Notes: generated from the sequence alone by a model not told the origin. DNA of 64,000 nucleotides from JAHWKS01 sp964458385 (GCA_964458385.1 CAYWIS010000002.1:25934-89933); one strand, 5' to 3'; shown: positions 1 through 9,334, numbered from the stretch's first letter. Made by a program: numbers and translations.

Positions 1-872
1 TCAAGAGTCTGGGCTTCGACCAGGGTTACACCATGTGTTTGCAACTGGCGCAGCGATTCACCTACCAGGAAGGTCGCCAAACCCTTGCGCCTTAGCGCAG
101 GCGCCGTCTCCAGATTGATCATGCCAACGGCGTGAACTCCCCAACTGCTGGCCAACGGTTCAATGTGCCAAAAAGTGACCGTTGCGGCCCGCTCGCGACT
201 TCCCCGTGGATAGAGATCGAATCGCGTGCGATCCGTATGACCGAAGGTGCACGCCTCCCACCAGTTTTGCGCCGGTGGATCGAGGACCGCCTCAATTTGG
301 TAACTCCGGCGAATCTGCATTTGCCCCCGGTCTACTAAGGGGCGAAAACCGGTTAGTGACCGCTGAAGTACGGAAATGCTCGAAATTGGTTCATACTCGT
401 GGTGCTGAAAAAACTCCAAAAGACGTCCATCGGATTCCAGCACGCCGGGCATCTCGCTGCCGCCATACAGCCCCAGATAAAATGGGTTAAGTGGGAATAC
501 GCCTCCCGCGTACAGGAGTTTGGCTCCGCGGCGGCGCAAATAGCTTTCGGCGGCATGCATCAGTGGAGCGGCGACGGCTTCATACGGTTGGCCATCTGCG
601 ACAAGAAGAAGACAAATTGCCCCCATCTCGGTCGACAGTGACGAAAGGTCGTCCGTTGCGCCAAAACCAGCGTGAACGAAACCGACAATCGTGCCTTCGT
701 CGCTTTCCGCCACAAGGAGCCCCTCGCGGTCAAAATAGGGCTTAGAGAAGACCAACTCCTCTAAGTGCCGGACCGAGATCGGTTGCGCTAGCCCGCGAAG
801 AGGGGGTTGGCTGCGCCATACTTCCACGAGATAGGGAGGATCGGTATTGCGAAAGGGGCGAACGCGAATCAC
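1..872 (-). CDS. GNAT-family N-acetyltransferase, tandem GNAT domains, 3'-truncated by window edge
   Basis: The frame is open from a GTG at 872 to the left edge (290 codons, no stop) and is preceded by an in-frame TGA, so the GTG start is well bounded. The C-terminal half has the acetyl-CoA pyrophosphate-loop pattern RRKGLAT (about residues 261-267) in the usual beta4-alpha3 setting. The N-terminal half reads like a second GNAT fold (GTIVGFVHAGFG, then LRRRGAKLLYAGG), so this is probably a two-domain GNAT. The family transfers acetyl groups from acetyl-CoA to amines; the substrate is unknown here. It is oriented away from the Rieske gene's neighbours, with about 320 bp of empty DNA upstream. 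The C-terminus lies outside the window. Confidence 0.85.
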   Translation of the reverse strand, partial: MIRVRPFRNTDPPYLVEVWRSQPPLRGLAQPISVRHLEELVFSKPYFDREGLLVAESDEGTIVGFVHAGFGATDDLSSLSTEMGAICLLLVADGQPYEAVAAPLMHAAESYLRRRGAKLLYAGGVFPLNPFYLGLYGGSEMPGVLESDGRLLEFFQHHEYEPISSISVLQRSLTGFRPLVDRGQMQIRRSYQIEAVLDPPAQNWWEACTFGHTDRTRFDLYPRGSRERAATVTFWHIEPLASSWGVHAVGMINLETAPALRRKGLATFLVGESLRQLQTHGVTLVEAQTL

Positions 873-1194
873 GTCTTCTATTCAGAACTGGGGGATCGCC
901 TCACGAGCATATCGGGATGCTACTGCCCTTGGCGCAACTGCCGGAACACCACGGATACGGTGGTTGCGCCGTTTCCCCATGTGTGTGGCTTGGTGCGAAA
1001 CTCCCACATTTCCTGCTTGGCCGGCTCCGTCAACGTGCGCCCATTCGAGCATGACCGGTCTGTGGGTGGACTTCATCCTAGTCGATGTCGCTGGTTTTGA
1101 CGATGACCGCTACGTGCTACGCCTTTGACGCAGGTTTTCGTGGCGAAATCGTCCGGCCGCTCTGGGCTGGTGGTTCGGAAGGACCGACTTCGCA
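873..1194. other. Intergenic stretch without recognisable genes
   Basis: About 320 bp between the GNAT start and the Rieske stop. Short open frames exist on both strands, but none has a start context, composition or motif that supports a gene. I see no hairpin with a T-tract. Confidence 0.5.
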
Positions 1195-1506
1195 CTAATC
1201 GTCAATTTGGACGAATATCTGGTTGTCCTCCACGCGGAGCGGAAAAGTCTCATGCCGGACCGACTGACTTGTCATGTGTTGCCCCGAGCGGACATCGAAC
1301 TGCCAACCGTGCCACGGGCAAGTGACTACGCACCCGGCGAGCCGCCCTTTGCCTAACGGCCCTCCCTGGTGCGGGCAAACTCCGTCCAAGGCGTAGAAAG
1401 TCCCCTCGACATTGAAGAGCGCGACGATGCGATCACCCGCGACGAACTCGCGGCACTGCCCAGGCGGACAGTCGTCCACGGAGGCCACACGAACCCATTG
1501 CGCCAT
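1195..1506 (-). CDS. Rieske (2Fe-2S) ferredoxin-type protein
   Basis: This 103-residue protein is a single Rieske domain. Box I is CPHQGGPLGKG (about residues 44-54) and box II is CPWHGWQFD (about 68-76), so the two Cys and two His ligands of a Rieske [2Fe-2S] cluster are all present. The length matches small soluble Rieske ferredoxins of the NirD or biphenyl-dioxygenase ferredoxin type, which pass electrons to an oxygenase or reductase. No oxygenase or reductase gene lies beside it, so the partner is unknown. There is no signal peptide, so it is probably cytoplasmic. The gene is monocistronic in this window. Confidence 0.9.
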   Translation of the reverse strand: MAQWVRVASVDDCPPGQCREFVAGDRIVALFNVEGTFYALDGVCPHQGGPLGKGRLAGCVVTCPWHGWQFDVRSGQHMTSQSVRHETFPLRVEDNQIFVQIDD

Positions 1507-1669
1507 GATTACAATTCCTTGATTCTGCGGCTTGCGGCAAAGCTAGCTCCCTCGGTAGGCCATGTAGAGAATTCCGCCCCAATTTTCGACCGTCGGCTTG
1601 TGGAGCATCGCGCGGCGAGAAAATAATAGGCGTCGACTTTGGTTGTACTTACTCTCAGGGACTCCTGCC

Positions 1670-2353
1670 ATGGATCGACGCGTTCTAGGTCTGGTGTTTG
1701 TCGTTGCTGGTATTCTATCGCAGCAGGTGTTAGCCGAAAACGATTCGCCAGCGGGTGAAGCAATCGAGTACAAGACCGACTTCGAAAATGGCGCCGGTAA
1801 TTGGCAGCCGACTGATCCGAACGCCTGGAAGGTGGTCAAGACCGAGCAGGGGGCCGTTTACAGCCAGCATGTCAAACGCAGCCAATACGAACCGCCCTTC
1901 CGCAGTCCCTACAACGTCTCGCTACTTAAGGATATTTCGGTGGGGGACTTCGTACTGGAGGCTCGTGTTCGCAGCACGCACCCCGATTATGGCCATCGCG
2001 ACGTTTGCCTATTTTTCGGTTACCAGGATCCGGCCCACTTCTATTATGTTCACCTGGGAAAACAGGCTGACGATCACGCCAACCAGATCTTCATTGTCAA
2101 CGAGGCGCCCCGGACGAAGATCTCGTTAACCAGTACAGATGGCACCAACTGGGACGATGAATGGCACATTGTGCGGGTGGTGCGCCGTGTTACCGAGGGG
2201 ACCATCGAAGTCTATTTCGATGATATGGAGAAGCCCGTGATGACCGCACGCGACAAGACTTTTCTGTGGGGGCGCGTGGGGATCGGCTCTTTCGACGACA
2301 CAAGCGAATGGGACTGGGTCAAACTCACTGGAGTAAAAGCAGGTAAATCCTAA
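1670..2353 (+). CDS. Secreted LamG/concanavalin-like domain protein
   Basis: The ATG at 1670 was chosen because it begins a clear Sec signal peptide (MDRR, a hydrophobic stretch, then cleavage near VLA-EN) and has CAGGGA about 9 nt upstream; the open frame extends to 1598 but without signal character. The 227-residue product has the beta-sandwich pattern of planctomycete secreted proteins related to the 3-keto-disaccharide hydrolase/LamG fold: a DFENG opening, GDFVLEARVRS, FFGYQDPAHFYYVHLG and a closing GRVGIGSFDDT. These folds bind or cleave carbohydrate. I see no catalytic residues that settle which, so binding or unknown function is the safer reading. It probably acts in the periplasm or outside the cell. 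Confidence 0.8.
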   Translation: MDRRVLGLVFVVAGILSQQVLAENDSPAGEAIEYKTDFENGAGNWQPTDPNAWKVVKTEQGAVYSQHVKRSQYEPPFRSPYNVSLLKDISVGDFVLEARVRSTHPDYGHRDVCLFFGYQDPAHFYYVHLGKQADDHANQIFIVNEAPRTKISLTSTDGTNWDDEWHIVRVVRRVTEGTIEVYFDDMEKPVMTARDKTFLWGRVGIGSFDDTSEWDWVKLTGVKAGKS

Positions 2354-2537
2354 TCGCGTTGCCGTGACAGAAAGGCCGACAGCTTTTCGATTAGGAGGTT
2401 TGTGTAGACTGCGCAAGGTTTTTCGGTTTTTTGGAGTTTAACGAAAGTTTCGGTTGTAGGACCTCCGATAACACGTACATTCAGTGGCGCCGCCGCGCGG
2501 CGACGCCGATCTTCGGACGTGTTTTCAGGACAGCCCC

Positions 2538-3830
2538 ATGTTCGTCCCCCCACGACTGGTTGCTGGATGGCTCCTTGCTGGCGCAGCGGTATGTGCCGGC
2601 TTCTGGCCGTCGGCTGCTCAAGCTCAAACCTCTGCGGGCCGCATGGCGCCGCCCGGAACGAACATTAATACACTTCGCAGCGGCGACGTCTCCTGGCAAG
2701 GTTCTTCGAACGCATCGCAACGAACGGCGCGTGCGAACTACGCCTATTACGGACCTGGCTCCCGCGCCTATGTGCCGCGTCATTTGCGAGGCGTAGAAGC
2801 AAGCTTTAGCGAGGTCCCTGGAGAAATCATCGCAGGCCCGACCGTCGTTGGAGGCGATGGGCATGTGATTCCCGAAGGGGCAACGATTATCGAAGGCGAA
2901 CCGGGCGATATCACGTTTGAACCAATCCCTGGTGGTTCGTCCTGTTGTGACGGCGGTTGCAGCGGTTCGTGTGGTGGATCTGGATGTGACACATGTAGCG
3001 AGTGCGGCCAAGTCCAGTGCTGCTGTTGCTGCATCCCGATTCCCTGCCTGCGTAGTCCGACCAACTTGGGAGTATACGGTGGCGTTCACGGGTTTAAGGG
3101 ACCCGTCAATAGGGCTTCCGACAGCAGCTTTGGGTTTAACGAAGCGGTGAACTGGGGCGGCCCTTTAGGGATGGGGGGCTTGGGGGTGCAACTCGGCGTG
3201 CGCGGCGCTCATAGCAACTTTTCGGGCGCTGACGCGCTCACCCTCGACAGTCGCAACCAACTATTTCTGACAGGAGGTCTGTTCCGCCGCGTGGATTGTG
3301 GTTTACAGTTCGGCGCCGTAATCGACTACCTACGCGATGACTGGGACATCAGCCTTGACTTGGCGCAGGTTCGTGGCGAGATCAGTTGGATGTTTGTCAC
3401 GAAAAGCGAGGTGGGCGTCCGGTATGCAGGACCCGTGGTCAGCAATGACTCCGACGCGCCTCCCGACGTTGCGGGCCTTGACTGGGAACCGGTCGACACA
3501 TTCGCCCTATTCTTCCGGCAGCAACTCACCTCATGCGGCGGTGAAGTCCAGGTATTCGCAGGCTTCTCGGCTCACAGCGAAGGCCTGATCGGTTCCGAGG
3601 TGCTGGTGCCCATGGGCGATCACTTGGCGCTTAGCGCCGGATTCACCTATCTCATTCCCGAAGAGGGGCCCGGTGCGTTTCCTATGAGCGGCGCCCTTCA
3701 GGAATCGTGGAACGTGGGAGTGGGGCTTGTGCTCTTCCCCGACGCGGGATTTCTCAATCCCGCCAACTACTACCGACCACTGTTTGACGTGGCGCACAAC
3801 GGCAACTTCCTGGTTGACATAGATCGTTAA
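2538..3830 (+). CDS. Secreted Cys-rich putative outer-membrane beta-barrel protein (DUF6666-like)
   Basis: The start at 2538 gives a Sec signal peptide (cleavage near AQA-QT); the 18 codons upstream are hydrophilic and were excluded. The protein has 430 residues. Residues about 130-172 hold a remarkable cluster of 13 Cys, including a run of five, in a Gly/Ser-rich linker. The C-terminal 250 residues (GVYGGVHGFKGPVN onward) alternate amphipathic strands with Gly and aromatic residues and resemble the planctomycete DUF6666-type barrels; that family name is from memory. Likely role: a surface or outer-membrane structural protein with the Cys segment on one side of the membrane. The stop overlaps the convergent glycosyltransferase stop, and a strong terminator follows at once. 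Confidence 0.75.
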   Translation: MFVPPRLVAGWLLAGAAVCAGFWPSAAQAQTSAGRMAPPGTNINTLRSGDVSWQGSSNASQRTARANYAYYGPGSRAYVPRHLRGVEASFSEVPGEIIAGPTVVGGDGHVIPEGATIIEGEPGDITFEPIPGGSSCCDGGCSGSCGGSGCDTCSECGQVQCCCCCIPIPCLRSPTNLGVYGGVHGFKGPVNRASDSSFGFNEAVNWGGPLGMGGLGVQLGVRGAHSNFSGADALTLDSRNQLFLTGGLFRRVDCGLQFGAVIDYLRDDWDISLDLAQVRGEISWMFVTKSEVGVRYAGPVVSNDSDAPPDVAGLDWEPVDTFALFFRQQLTSCGGEVQVFAGFSAHSEGLIGSEVLVPMGDHLALSAGFTYLIPEEGPGAFPMSGALQESWNVGVGLVLFPDAGFLNPANYYRPLFDVAHNGNFLVDIDR

Positions 3831-5839
3831 CCTTCAGGGACGGACAAATCGGTCCGTCCCTGTTTTATTTTGGACGTACGTGTCGCGTTGAAGATCTCGA
3901 ATCGCCCAAACTTGGCTTGGGGGTGAAACGCGTCAGTTAGGTATTCCGCGAGCGGTTGCTCCTTCTGGGGCGGCGGCGCAGCATACCGTTCGCGCACGAG
4001 GTAAGCGCGCGAGTACGTCTTGAGGGCAGCAACGATTCGTTGTTGTTGTTCCGACGTTAACAGATACGGCCAAACGGTGGCGTTGAGCGCGGTGGGCGGC
4101 TCTCGACCTGTCCAGAAGTAAAGACTGTTGCGTGCATGCTCACCGAAAACAAAAGTATCGGCTTGGCTTTGAAGGTGGGCGACAAGCCACTGTTGTTCTG
4201 CGGCGGTTTCGGCGGGAACACATAACAGGGACGCTCCCCGCAATCCCAGCGGCGGCAACGAGGCCCGATATTGGTACAGCCAAACGCCTCGCCAAGTGAG
4301 TGTGACAGTCGCCAGAATCAAGACCGCCGTTATCATCCGTGGCACACCACAGCGAACCAAGGAGCAGCGTACGCTCCCAGGGCTCTTCTGATACGCCACA
4401 TCGCACAATGCAACGACGCAAACCAACAGAAGCGGCAAGGAGCCAACGGCCATTTGTGTGCCTGGCGTCGGAAACGCGCCGAGCGGCTGAAGCACGGCTA
4501 CAGCACACAACGCCAGCCGGCTCATGGCGCTGTAATCGATTCGGGAATCTGGAGAAGCCCCCGACCGACGCCAGGGACTAATAATGCCCCAGGCCATTGG
4601 CGGAACGAAACTCACTAAGAGTCCAGCACCACCCCGATCGTTCAAACCGTGAACGAGTGGAGTGGTGGTTTCGGCGACGTAACAAACCATCACAGCCGCG
4701 ACCATTCCCGCTACAATCCATTGGGCGAGCGTCGCCACGCGCGACGGCGTGCGACTTATTCCGATTGCCGCCAGCACTCCTGCAAATGCCACAACGGGAA
4801 CGGCCGCGTGCAATGGCGCCGGATGGTAAAACGCGTCAGCAAAATCGCGATGCTGGCTGACAAGCCCATACCACAAGGTCGGCAGCGACACCCCCCGCAC
4901 ATACATGGCGCCGGCCAGCATGCCACATCCGACGATCAGCCCAGTGAGGAAGAAAATTCCTACACGGATCCAACTCACACTTGGTATCGCCGGTTCGTGG
5001 AGCGGGGACTCGGCGGTCGTAGGGCGGAGACGCAATGTCGCGATCAGCACCCCGGCAATGCCGCCCAGTACCGTGACTGGCAGGCGGATGTCTTGGGCGT
5101 TGTGCTTTCCCCACGTGATCGCCAATGGCAAAGCCAGGGCCAGCACGGCTGCAAGGGATAGGGCAACGTTCCGGCCGCATCCCGCTGGAGCCGCAAGAAG
5201 CAATGTCAAGGTGACCCCAGCTAACAGGAAAATTCCGATATTGAGCTTTGTCATCATGACCAGCGCTACAGCCACGCCCAATCCCAACGCCACCCACATG
5301 CGTTGAGTATGCGTTACGAGGTGCGCCGCAAGAAAAATAGCGATCAGGATTAGTAGAACGCAGATTTCCTGAGGGTGGCCCGGCTCAAGGCACAGTCGCT
5401 CCAGATGGAGAAACGCCAGCACAAATGCGATAGCGCTGGCGACTCGCGAGGATGTCGCCAACCAAACAACACCGGCCGCGAATAGCGACGATGTCATCCA
5501 CATGGCCAGCGTTCGCAAACGCACAACATCGTGCGTAATTGGCAAGCCGGTAAGTCGGTGGAACCCTCCTTCGACAATGAACAACCCTGGTCCATATTGG
5601 GTGTATATGTCTTCGTACAACCTCAAGCCGCGAAGGTACTGGGCGACGCTGAGCATTACGTAGCCTTCGTCGTCGTATGGGGCGAGAACGCTAAAGATTT
5701 GCTGATATCCCACGAAGGCTGCCGTAAGGCCAAGTAGCGCAATCGCCACAATCAGCGCAACCGGTCGTTCCATAATTCGCGCACGATACACCCCGTTCGG
5801 GATGGCCGCATAACCGTGCTCGCGACTAAGTTGGCTCAT
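3827..5839 (-). CDS. Polytopic membrane glycosyltransferase (GT39/ArnT-like)
   Basis: About 670 residues with roughly 12 hydrophobic segments. The first periplasmic loop carries PYDDEGYVML just after TM1, the acidic motif typical of GT-C enzymes (PMT/ArnT/GT83) that take sugar from polyprenyl phosphate. The C-terminal 130 residues form a soluble periplasmic domain. The start is uncertain: ATG at 5839 is used, while ATG at 5773 (directly before TM1) is equally possible and the frame opens at 5905. None has a good Shine-Dalgarno. The last codons read through the terminator hairpin of the convergent gene, and the two stops overlap by 4 bp. The acceptor is unknown; envelope glycan or protein glycosylation is inferred. 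Confidence 0.78.
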   Translation of the reverse strand: MSQLSREHGYAAIPNGVYRARIMERPVALIVAIALLGLTAAFVGYQQIFSVLAPYDDEGYVMLSVAQYLRGLRLYEDIYTQYGPGLFIVEGGFHRLTGLPITHDVVRLRTLAMWMTSSLFAAGVVWLATSSRVASAIAFVLAFLHLERLCLEPGHPQEICVLLILIAIFLAAHLVTHTQRMWVALGLGVAVALVMMTKLNIGIFLLAGVTLTLLLAAPAGCGRNVALSLAAVLALALPLAITWGKHNAQDIRLPVTVLGGIAGVLIATLRLRPTTAESPLHEPAIPSVSWIRVGIFFLTGLIVGCGMLAGAMYVRGVSLPTLWYGLVSQHRDFADAFYHPAPLHAAVPVVAFAGVLAAIGISRTPSRVATLAQWIVAGMVAAVMVCYVAETTTPLVHGLNDRGGAGLLVSFVPPMAWGIISPWRRSGASPDSRIDYSAMSRLALCAVAVLQPLGAFPTPGTQMAVGSLPLLLVCVVALCDVAYQKSPGSVRCSLVRCGVPRMITAVLILATVTLTWRGVWLYQYRASLPPLGLRGASLLCVPAETAAEQQWLVAHLQSQADTFVFGEHARNSLYFWTGREPPTALNATVWPYLLTSEQQQRIVAALKTYSRAYLVRERYAAPPPQKEQPLAEYLTDAFHPQAKFGRFEIFNATRTSKIKQGRTDLSVPEG
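3836..3871 (+). terminator. Rho-independent terminator
   Basis: A perfect 10-bp stem (AGGGACGGAC at 3836-3845 with GTCCGTCCCT at 3852-3861), a 6-nt loop, then GTTTTATTTT. It begins 6 nt after the stop of the Cys-rich barrel gene and lies inside the last codons of the opposing glycosyltransferase gene. The T-tract is on the plus strand only, so it terminates the plus-strand transcript. Confidence 0.88.
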
Positions 5840-6122
5840 GGATGATTGCCAGAACGAGGGCCGGCAACGGGTGATCGAGGCTAGGGGCGGCGTCAACTGG
5901 ACCACGAACTCGACACCCGCATTGGCCCACTTTGCTACAAGTCTAGGTCATGCTTGCTGCGACCTCCGAAGGACCACCGAGGGGAAGGCTTAGCGGTTAC
6001 CTCGCCTTGGCTGCTTGCCAAATTGGAAACTTACCGCTGTAGCGCTATTGCATGCGGCGGCCGCGTGCCCTAGCTTGGACCACTGGGCGCTTTTTCACAA
6101 ATTCAACTAGGGAGGTCTGGAT

Positions 6123-6605
6123 ATGCAGATCGCGAAGAACAACGTCGCCACAATCAACTATTGCCTTCGCGACGATGCGGGTAACGTGCTCGATTCGTCG
6201 GAAAACCGCGATCCGCTTACTTACCTCCACGGGGCCGGCAATATCATCCCCGGTTTGGAAGTGGCGCTCGAAGGGAAGTCCAAGGGCGACAAGATTTCGG
6301 TCACGGTGTTGCCAAGAGATGGTTTTGGCGAGCACAATCCGTCGCTTGTTCAAGATGTTCCTCGTGACCGGTTCGAAGATGCCGACGAAATCCAGGTGGG
6401 AATGCGGTTCCAGGCGAACACGCCCCAGGGACCGAGGGTTTTCCGCGTTGTCGATGTGCAGTCGGACATGGTGCGCGTCGACGGCAACCATGAGTTGGCC
6501 GGTGAAACTCTGCACTTCGATGTCGAAGTGGTAGATGTGCGTAATGCCACAGTTGAGGAGATTCAGCACGGCCATGCACACGGACCGGGTGGTCATCACC
6601 ACTAA
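6123..6605 (+). CDS. slyD: FKBP-type peptidyl-prolyl isomerase SlyD
   Basis: A 160-residue protein that follows the SlyD layout: an FKBP half (DDAGNVLDSS, then YLHGAGNIIPGLEVALEG), the inserted IF chaperone flap (residues about 70-125) and a return to the FKBP core (LHFDVEVVDVR). It ends in a His-rich metal-binding tail (HGHAHGPGGHHH). SlyD isomerises Xaa-Pro bonds, chaperones nascent proteins and delivers nickel. The tail is shorter than in E. coli but retained. There is no signal peptide, so it is cytoplasmic. The start is supported by GGGAGG about 8 nt upstream, one of the stronger Shine-Dalgarno sites in the window. It stands alone with intergenic DNA on both sides. Confidence 0.93.
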   Translation: MQIAKNNVATINYCLRDDAGNVLDSSENRDPLTYLHGAGNIIPGLEVALEGKSKGDKISVTVLPRDGFGEHNPSLVQDVPRDRFEDADEIQVGMRFQANTPQGPRVFRVVDVQSDMVRVDGNHELAGETLHFDVEVVDVRNATVEEIQHGHAHGPGGHHH

Positions 6606-7036
6606 GTGACCAGGGAACGGTTGATGTTCACCCGCGTTAAGAGCGGCACGGCGTAGCCGGGCCGTGGGTTGAGGCAAGGAACGGTCAGGGGTGGTTCGTC
6701 TGGCCGTGCGATAACCGTTCCGGAATCTTCATAGCGGACGCTTCTCGGCGCCACGCCTTTCTTCACGCTCCGCTTGTTACTGCGCGTCTTCTTCTTATTA
6801 CCACGGCGGGAGCTGTCGTGATGTTGTCTTAGGCGGCGGTTCCGGGCGCTGCTTGGAATGTTACTGTATCTCGCGCGAATTGGCGTGAGGTTCTTCAACG
6901 CTAATGACACCTGCATCGGCGACCGCTCGATGACCGGCGCTTGAGCGACATTCAATAAATAGGACGCCGGCTAACGGCAGAAAGACTTCGATGGGCCGTT
7001 GTCCGTCGCCAGACGCCAGCAAGGCACGAGCTGGTG
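6606..7036. other. Intergenic stretch, one doubtful small ORF
   Basis: About 430 bp between two convergent genes. A 117-codon open frame on the minus strand (6602-6955) encodes a very basic, low-complexity peptide without a recognisable motif or ribosome-binding site, so I do not call it a gene. A small inverted repeat (CACGGC at 6647-6652 with GCCGTG at 6661-6666) could fold in the slyD 3' region but has no T-tract. Confidence 0.4.
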
Positions 7037-8002
7037 TTACACCTTTTCGGCCGTTACCGGCGAGACGAGAATACCAATCGATTCGATCGAAGCCTCAAGT
7101 GTATCGCCAGGCTTGATGTACGTGCCGGTAGTATTGCCGACTCCCGCAGGAGTACCTGTTGCGATAATGTCGCCCGGCTCCAGCGTGACGAAGCTCGAGA
7201 TGAACTCAATCACTGCGGCCACGGGAAAAATCTGAAACTTCGTTGACGAATCTTGGCGTACTTCCCCATTCAACCGAAGTTGAAGCTTGAGGCTTTGCGG
7301 ATCGGGAATGGCGCGGGCCGACGCGATACAGGGACCGCATGGGCAGAAACTATCGTGCCACTTTCCGTGAAGCCAATCAAAGAAGGCGTTATTCGGCCGC
7401 TCCTTGCGCCCAGGATTGGGCCGGAACTTTCGGTCGGAAATATCGTTCACCACGGTATAGCCGGCTACATACTGCAGGGCCTTGGACTCGGGAATGTGCT
7501 TTCCCTTGCGTCCGATGACAACGGCCAACTCCACCTCCCAATCAATGGCATTCGGAGAGACCGAGGGGATTCGGATTGGATCGCCAGGATGTGTAAGCGT
7601 GGTGGTGGGCGGCTTCATGAACACATAGGGAAAAGTTTCAGCCCTCTCGGCTGCTACGCCGCCGCCTTCTTTGATATGTTCCGCGTAATTGCCTGCCAAG
7701 AGCAGCAATTTGTTCGGACGCGGAATAGGAACAAGTAGCTTGACGTCGCTATGAGCTAGTCGGGCCGACGCAGGAACACCCTCTCCGTTGCGTTCAACCC
7801 AACCCGCTAACTTTTCTGCCGCTGCGGCAAACTTGCCGTCGGGTGGGAGCAAGTCCAGCAGATCGTCGCTCTCGGGCAGCGTGAGAGTTTCGTGAGTCGC
7901 GTCGGCATACGCCTTCGCGGCGGCCGAAAGCGGAGCCACGAACTTGTCACTATAAATGCCAGCGTGGACGCGACCCTGGTGTTGGAAGCGGCAGACTCGC
8001 AT
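7037..8002 (-). CDS. Fumarylacetoacetate hydrolase (FAH) family protein
   Basis: 321 residues. The C-terminal two thirds match the FAH fold: KPPTTTLTHPGDPI, then DWEVELAVVIG with the acidic metal ligands, then GYTVVNDISDR, and the closing EPGDIIATGTPAGVG. The family hydrolyses or decarboxylates beta-diketo acids with a Mg2+ or Mn2+ ion, for example in aromatic or sugar-acid catabolism; the exact substrate cannot be read from sequence. The ATG at 8002 (MRVCRF) is used because family members usually begin this way; an ATG at 8017 adds five residues. It is divergent from the secreted aldose epimerase, with 189 bp between. The product is probably cytoplasmic. Confidence 0.88.
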   Translation of the reverse strand: MRVCRFQHQGRVHAGIYSDKFVAPLSAAAKAYADATHETLTLPESDDLLDLLPPDGKFAAAAEKLAGWVERNGEGVPASARLAHSDVKLLVPIPRPNKLLLLAGNYAEHIKEGGGVAAERAETFPYVFMKPPTTTLTHPGDPIRIPSVSPNAIDWEVELAVVIGRKGKHIPESKALQYVAGYTVVNDISDRKFRPNPGRKERPNNAFFDWLHGKWHDSFCPCGPCIASARAIPDPQSLKLQLRLNGEVRQDSSTKFQIFPVAAVIEFISSFVTLEPGDIIATGTPAGVGNTTGTYIKPGDTLEASIESIGILVSPVTAEKV

Positions 8003-8062
8003 GAGCGAAGTTCCCATCGAAGGAAAGTGACATAGCTGTGTCGCACGATAAGCTGGCGTGGT

Positions 8063-8068
8063 TATAAT
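8063..8068 (+). promoter_or_regulatory. Possible -10 element (TATAAT) upstream of the aldose epimerase gene
   Basis: A perfect TATAAT, 124 bp before the galM start in the divergent intergenic region. No convincing -35 lies 16-18 bp upstream, so this is only a candidate. Confidence 0.3.
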
Positions 8069-8191
8069 CGCTTTGCGCCCAGCAATGCAACTATGTCGTC
8101 CTACCCTGGGGACGCTGGAAATCGGTTGGGCGGACGCTCATAATAGCAAACCGCACATCGATCTTGCTTGCCGACGCCTGGGAGAAACCTT

Positions 8192-9334
8192 ATGCAACTT
8201 CGTGTATTGCTGATTGGCCTGGCGATCTTGCCGTGGACGGCAATGGGTTGGGCCGATGAAACCTCGTCTCAGAAGAATCGGAGTCTCCGCCCGATGGCGA
8301 TTGAAAAAACCTCGTTTGGAAAGACTGAGTCTGGCGAAGATACGCACCTGTTCACCTGCACAAACAAAAACGGGCTAGTGCTCAAGTTGACCGATTACGG
8401 CGCCACGGTGGTCGCCGTGGAAACACCCGACCGCCAAGGCAAATTGGCCAACATCAACTTAGGTTTCGAGAATGTGCGCCGTTATGAGGGGCAGCATCCG
8501 TACTACGGCGCTACGGTTGGGCGATTCGCGAATCGCATCGCCAAGGGAAAGTTCACTCTCGATGGGCGCGAGTACACCTTAGCCACGAACAATGGCCCGA
8601 ATCACCTCCACGGAGGCAATAAGGGATTCAACCGCGTGGTTTGGCAAGCCGAAGAGGTGCGAAATGATAACGAGGTGGGAGTACGTTTCCGGTATCTTAG
8701 CCCCGATGGTGAAGAAGGATACCCGGGCAATTTGCAAGTGACGTCCCTCTACACGCTGACCAATGACAATGAATTAAAGGTGGAGTTCACTGCCACGACC
8801 GATAAGCCGACCGTCCTTAACCTGACCAACCACAATTACTGGAATTTGGGTGGCGCCTTCACCGGTACGATCCGGGACCACGTGCTGATGATTAACGCCG
8901 ACCAGTACGTGCCTGTCGATGAGGCTTTGATTCCTACAGGGGAGTTGGCGTCGGTGGCGGGCACGCCGCTGGATTTCCGTAATCCAAAACCGATTGGACA
9001 AGACATCGACAAGATCAAGAGCGATCCCGTCGGTTACGATCATTGTTACGTCCTCCGGAGTCAGGGAGGCGCACTGGCGTTAGCGGCTCGTGTGAAGGAC
9101 CCCGACAGTGGCCGCGTGATGGAGGTCTACACGACCCAGCCCGGAATGCAGCTCTATACGGGCAACTTCTTAACAGGAGCAGAGTCGGAAGGAGGCGCCA
9201 AGCAGCACGAGGCGTTTTGTCTGGAGACCCAGCATTTCCCCGATGCGCCGAATCAGAAGAATTTTGCGAGCGCTGTATTGCGTCCCGGCGAAACGTATCG
9301 CCAGGTTACCGTCCACAAGTTTTACGCCGAGTAA
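8192..9334 (+). CDS. galM: Secreted aldose 1-epimerase (galactose mutarotase)
   Basis: 380 residues. The ATG at 8192 begins a Sec signal peptide (cleavage near GWA-DE) and has GGAG 7 nt upstream, so an upstream in-frame ATG at 8168 is disfavoured. Family signatures are clear: YYGATVGRFANRIAKGKF, NHLHGGNKGF, NLTNHNYWNLGG with the catalytic His, and LETQHFPDAPN with the catalytic Glu near the C-terminus. The enzyme interconverts alpha and beta anomers of aldoses. Export is common in Planctomycetes and fits periplasmic sugar processing. The peroxiredoxin gene follows 52 bp downstream on the same strand and may be co-transcribed. Confidence 0.93.
   Translation: MQLRVLLIGLAILPWTAMGWADETSSQKNRSLRPMAIEKTSFGKTESGEDTHLFTCTNKNGLVLKLTDYGATVVAVETPDRQGKLANINLGFENVRRYEGQHPYYGATVGRFANRIAKGKFTLDGREYTLATNNGPNHLHGGNKGFNRVVWQAEEVRNDNEVGVRFRYLSPDGEEGYPGNLQVTSLYTLTNDNELKVEFTATTDKPTVLNLTNHNYWNLGGAFTGTIRDHVLMINADQYVPVDEALIPTGELASVAGTPLDFRNPKPIGQDIDKIKSDPVGYDHCYVLRSQGGALALAARVKDPDSGRVMEVYTTQPGMQLYTGNFLTGAESEGGAKQHEAFCLETQHFPDAPNQKNFASAVLRPGETYRQVTVHKFYAE

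Noticed and set aside
6602..6955. 117-codon basic ORF on the minus strand
   Set aside because: Low-complexity, Arg/Ser-rich product with no motif and no ribosome-binding site, overlapping the slyD stop. It reads like translated non-coding DNA.
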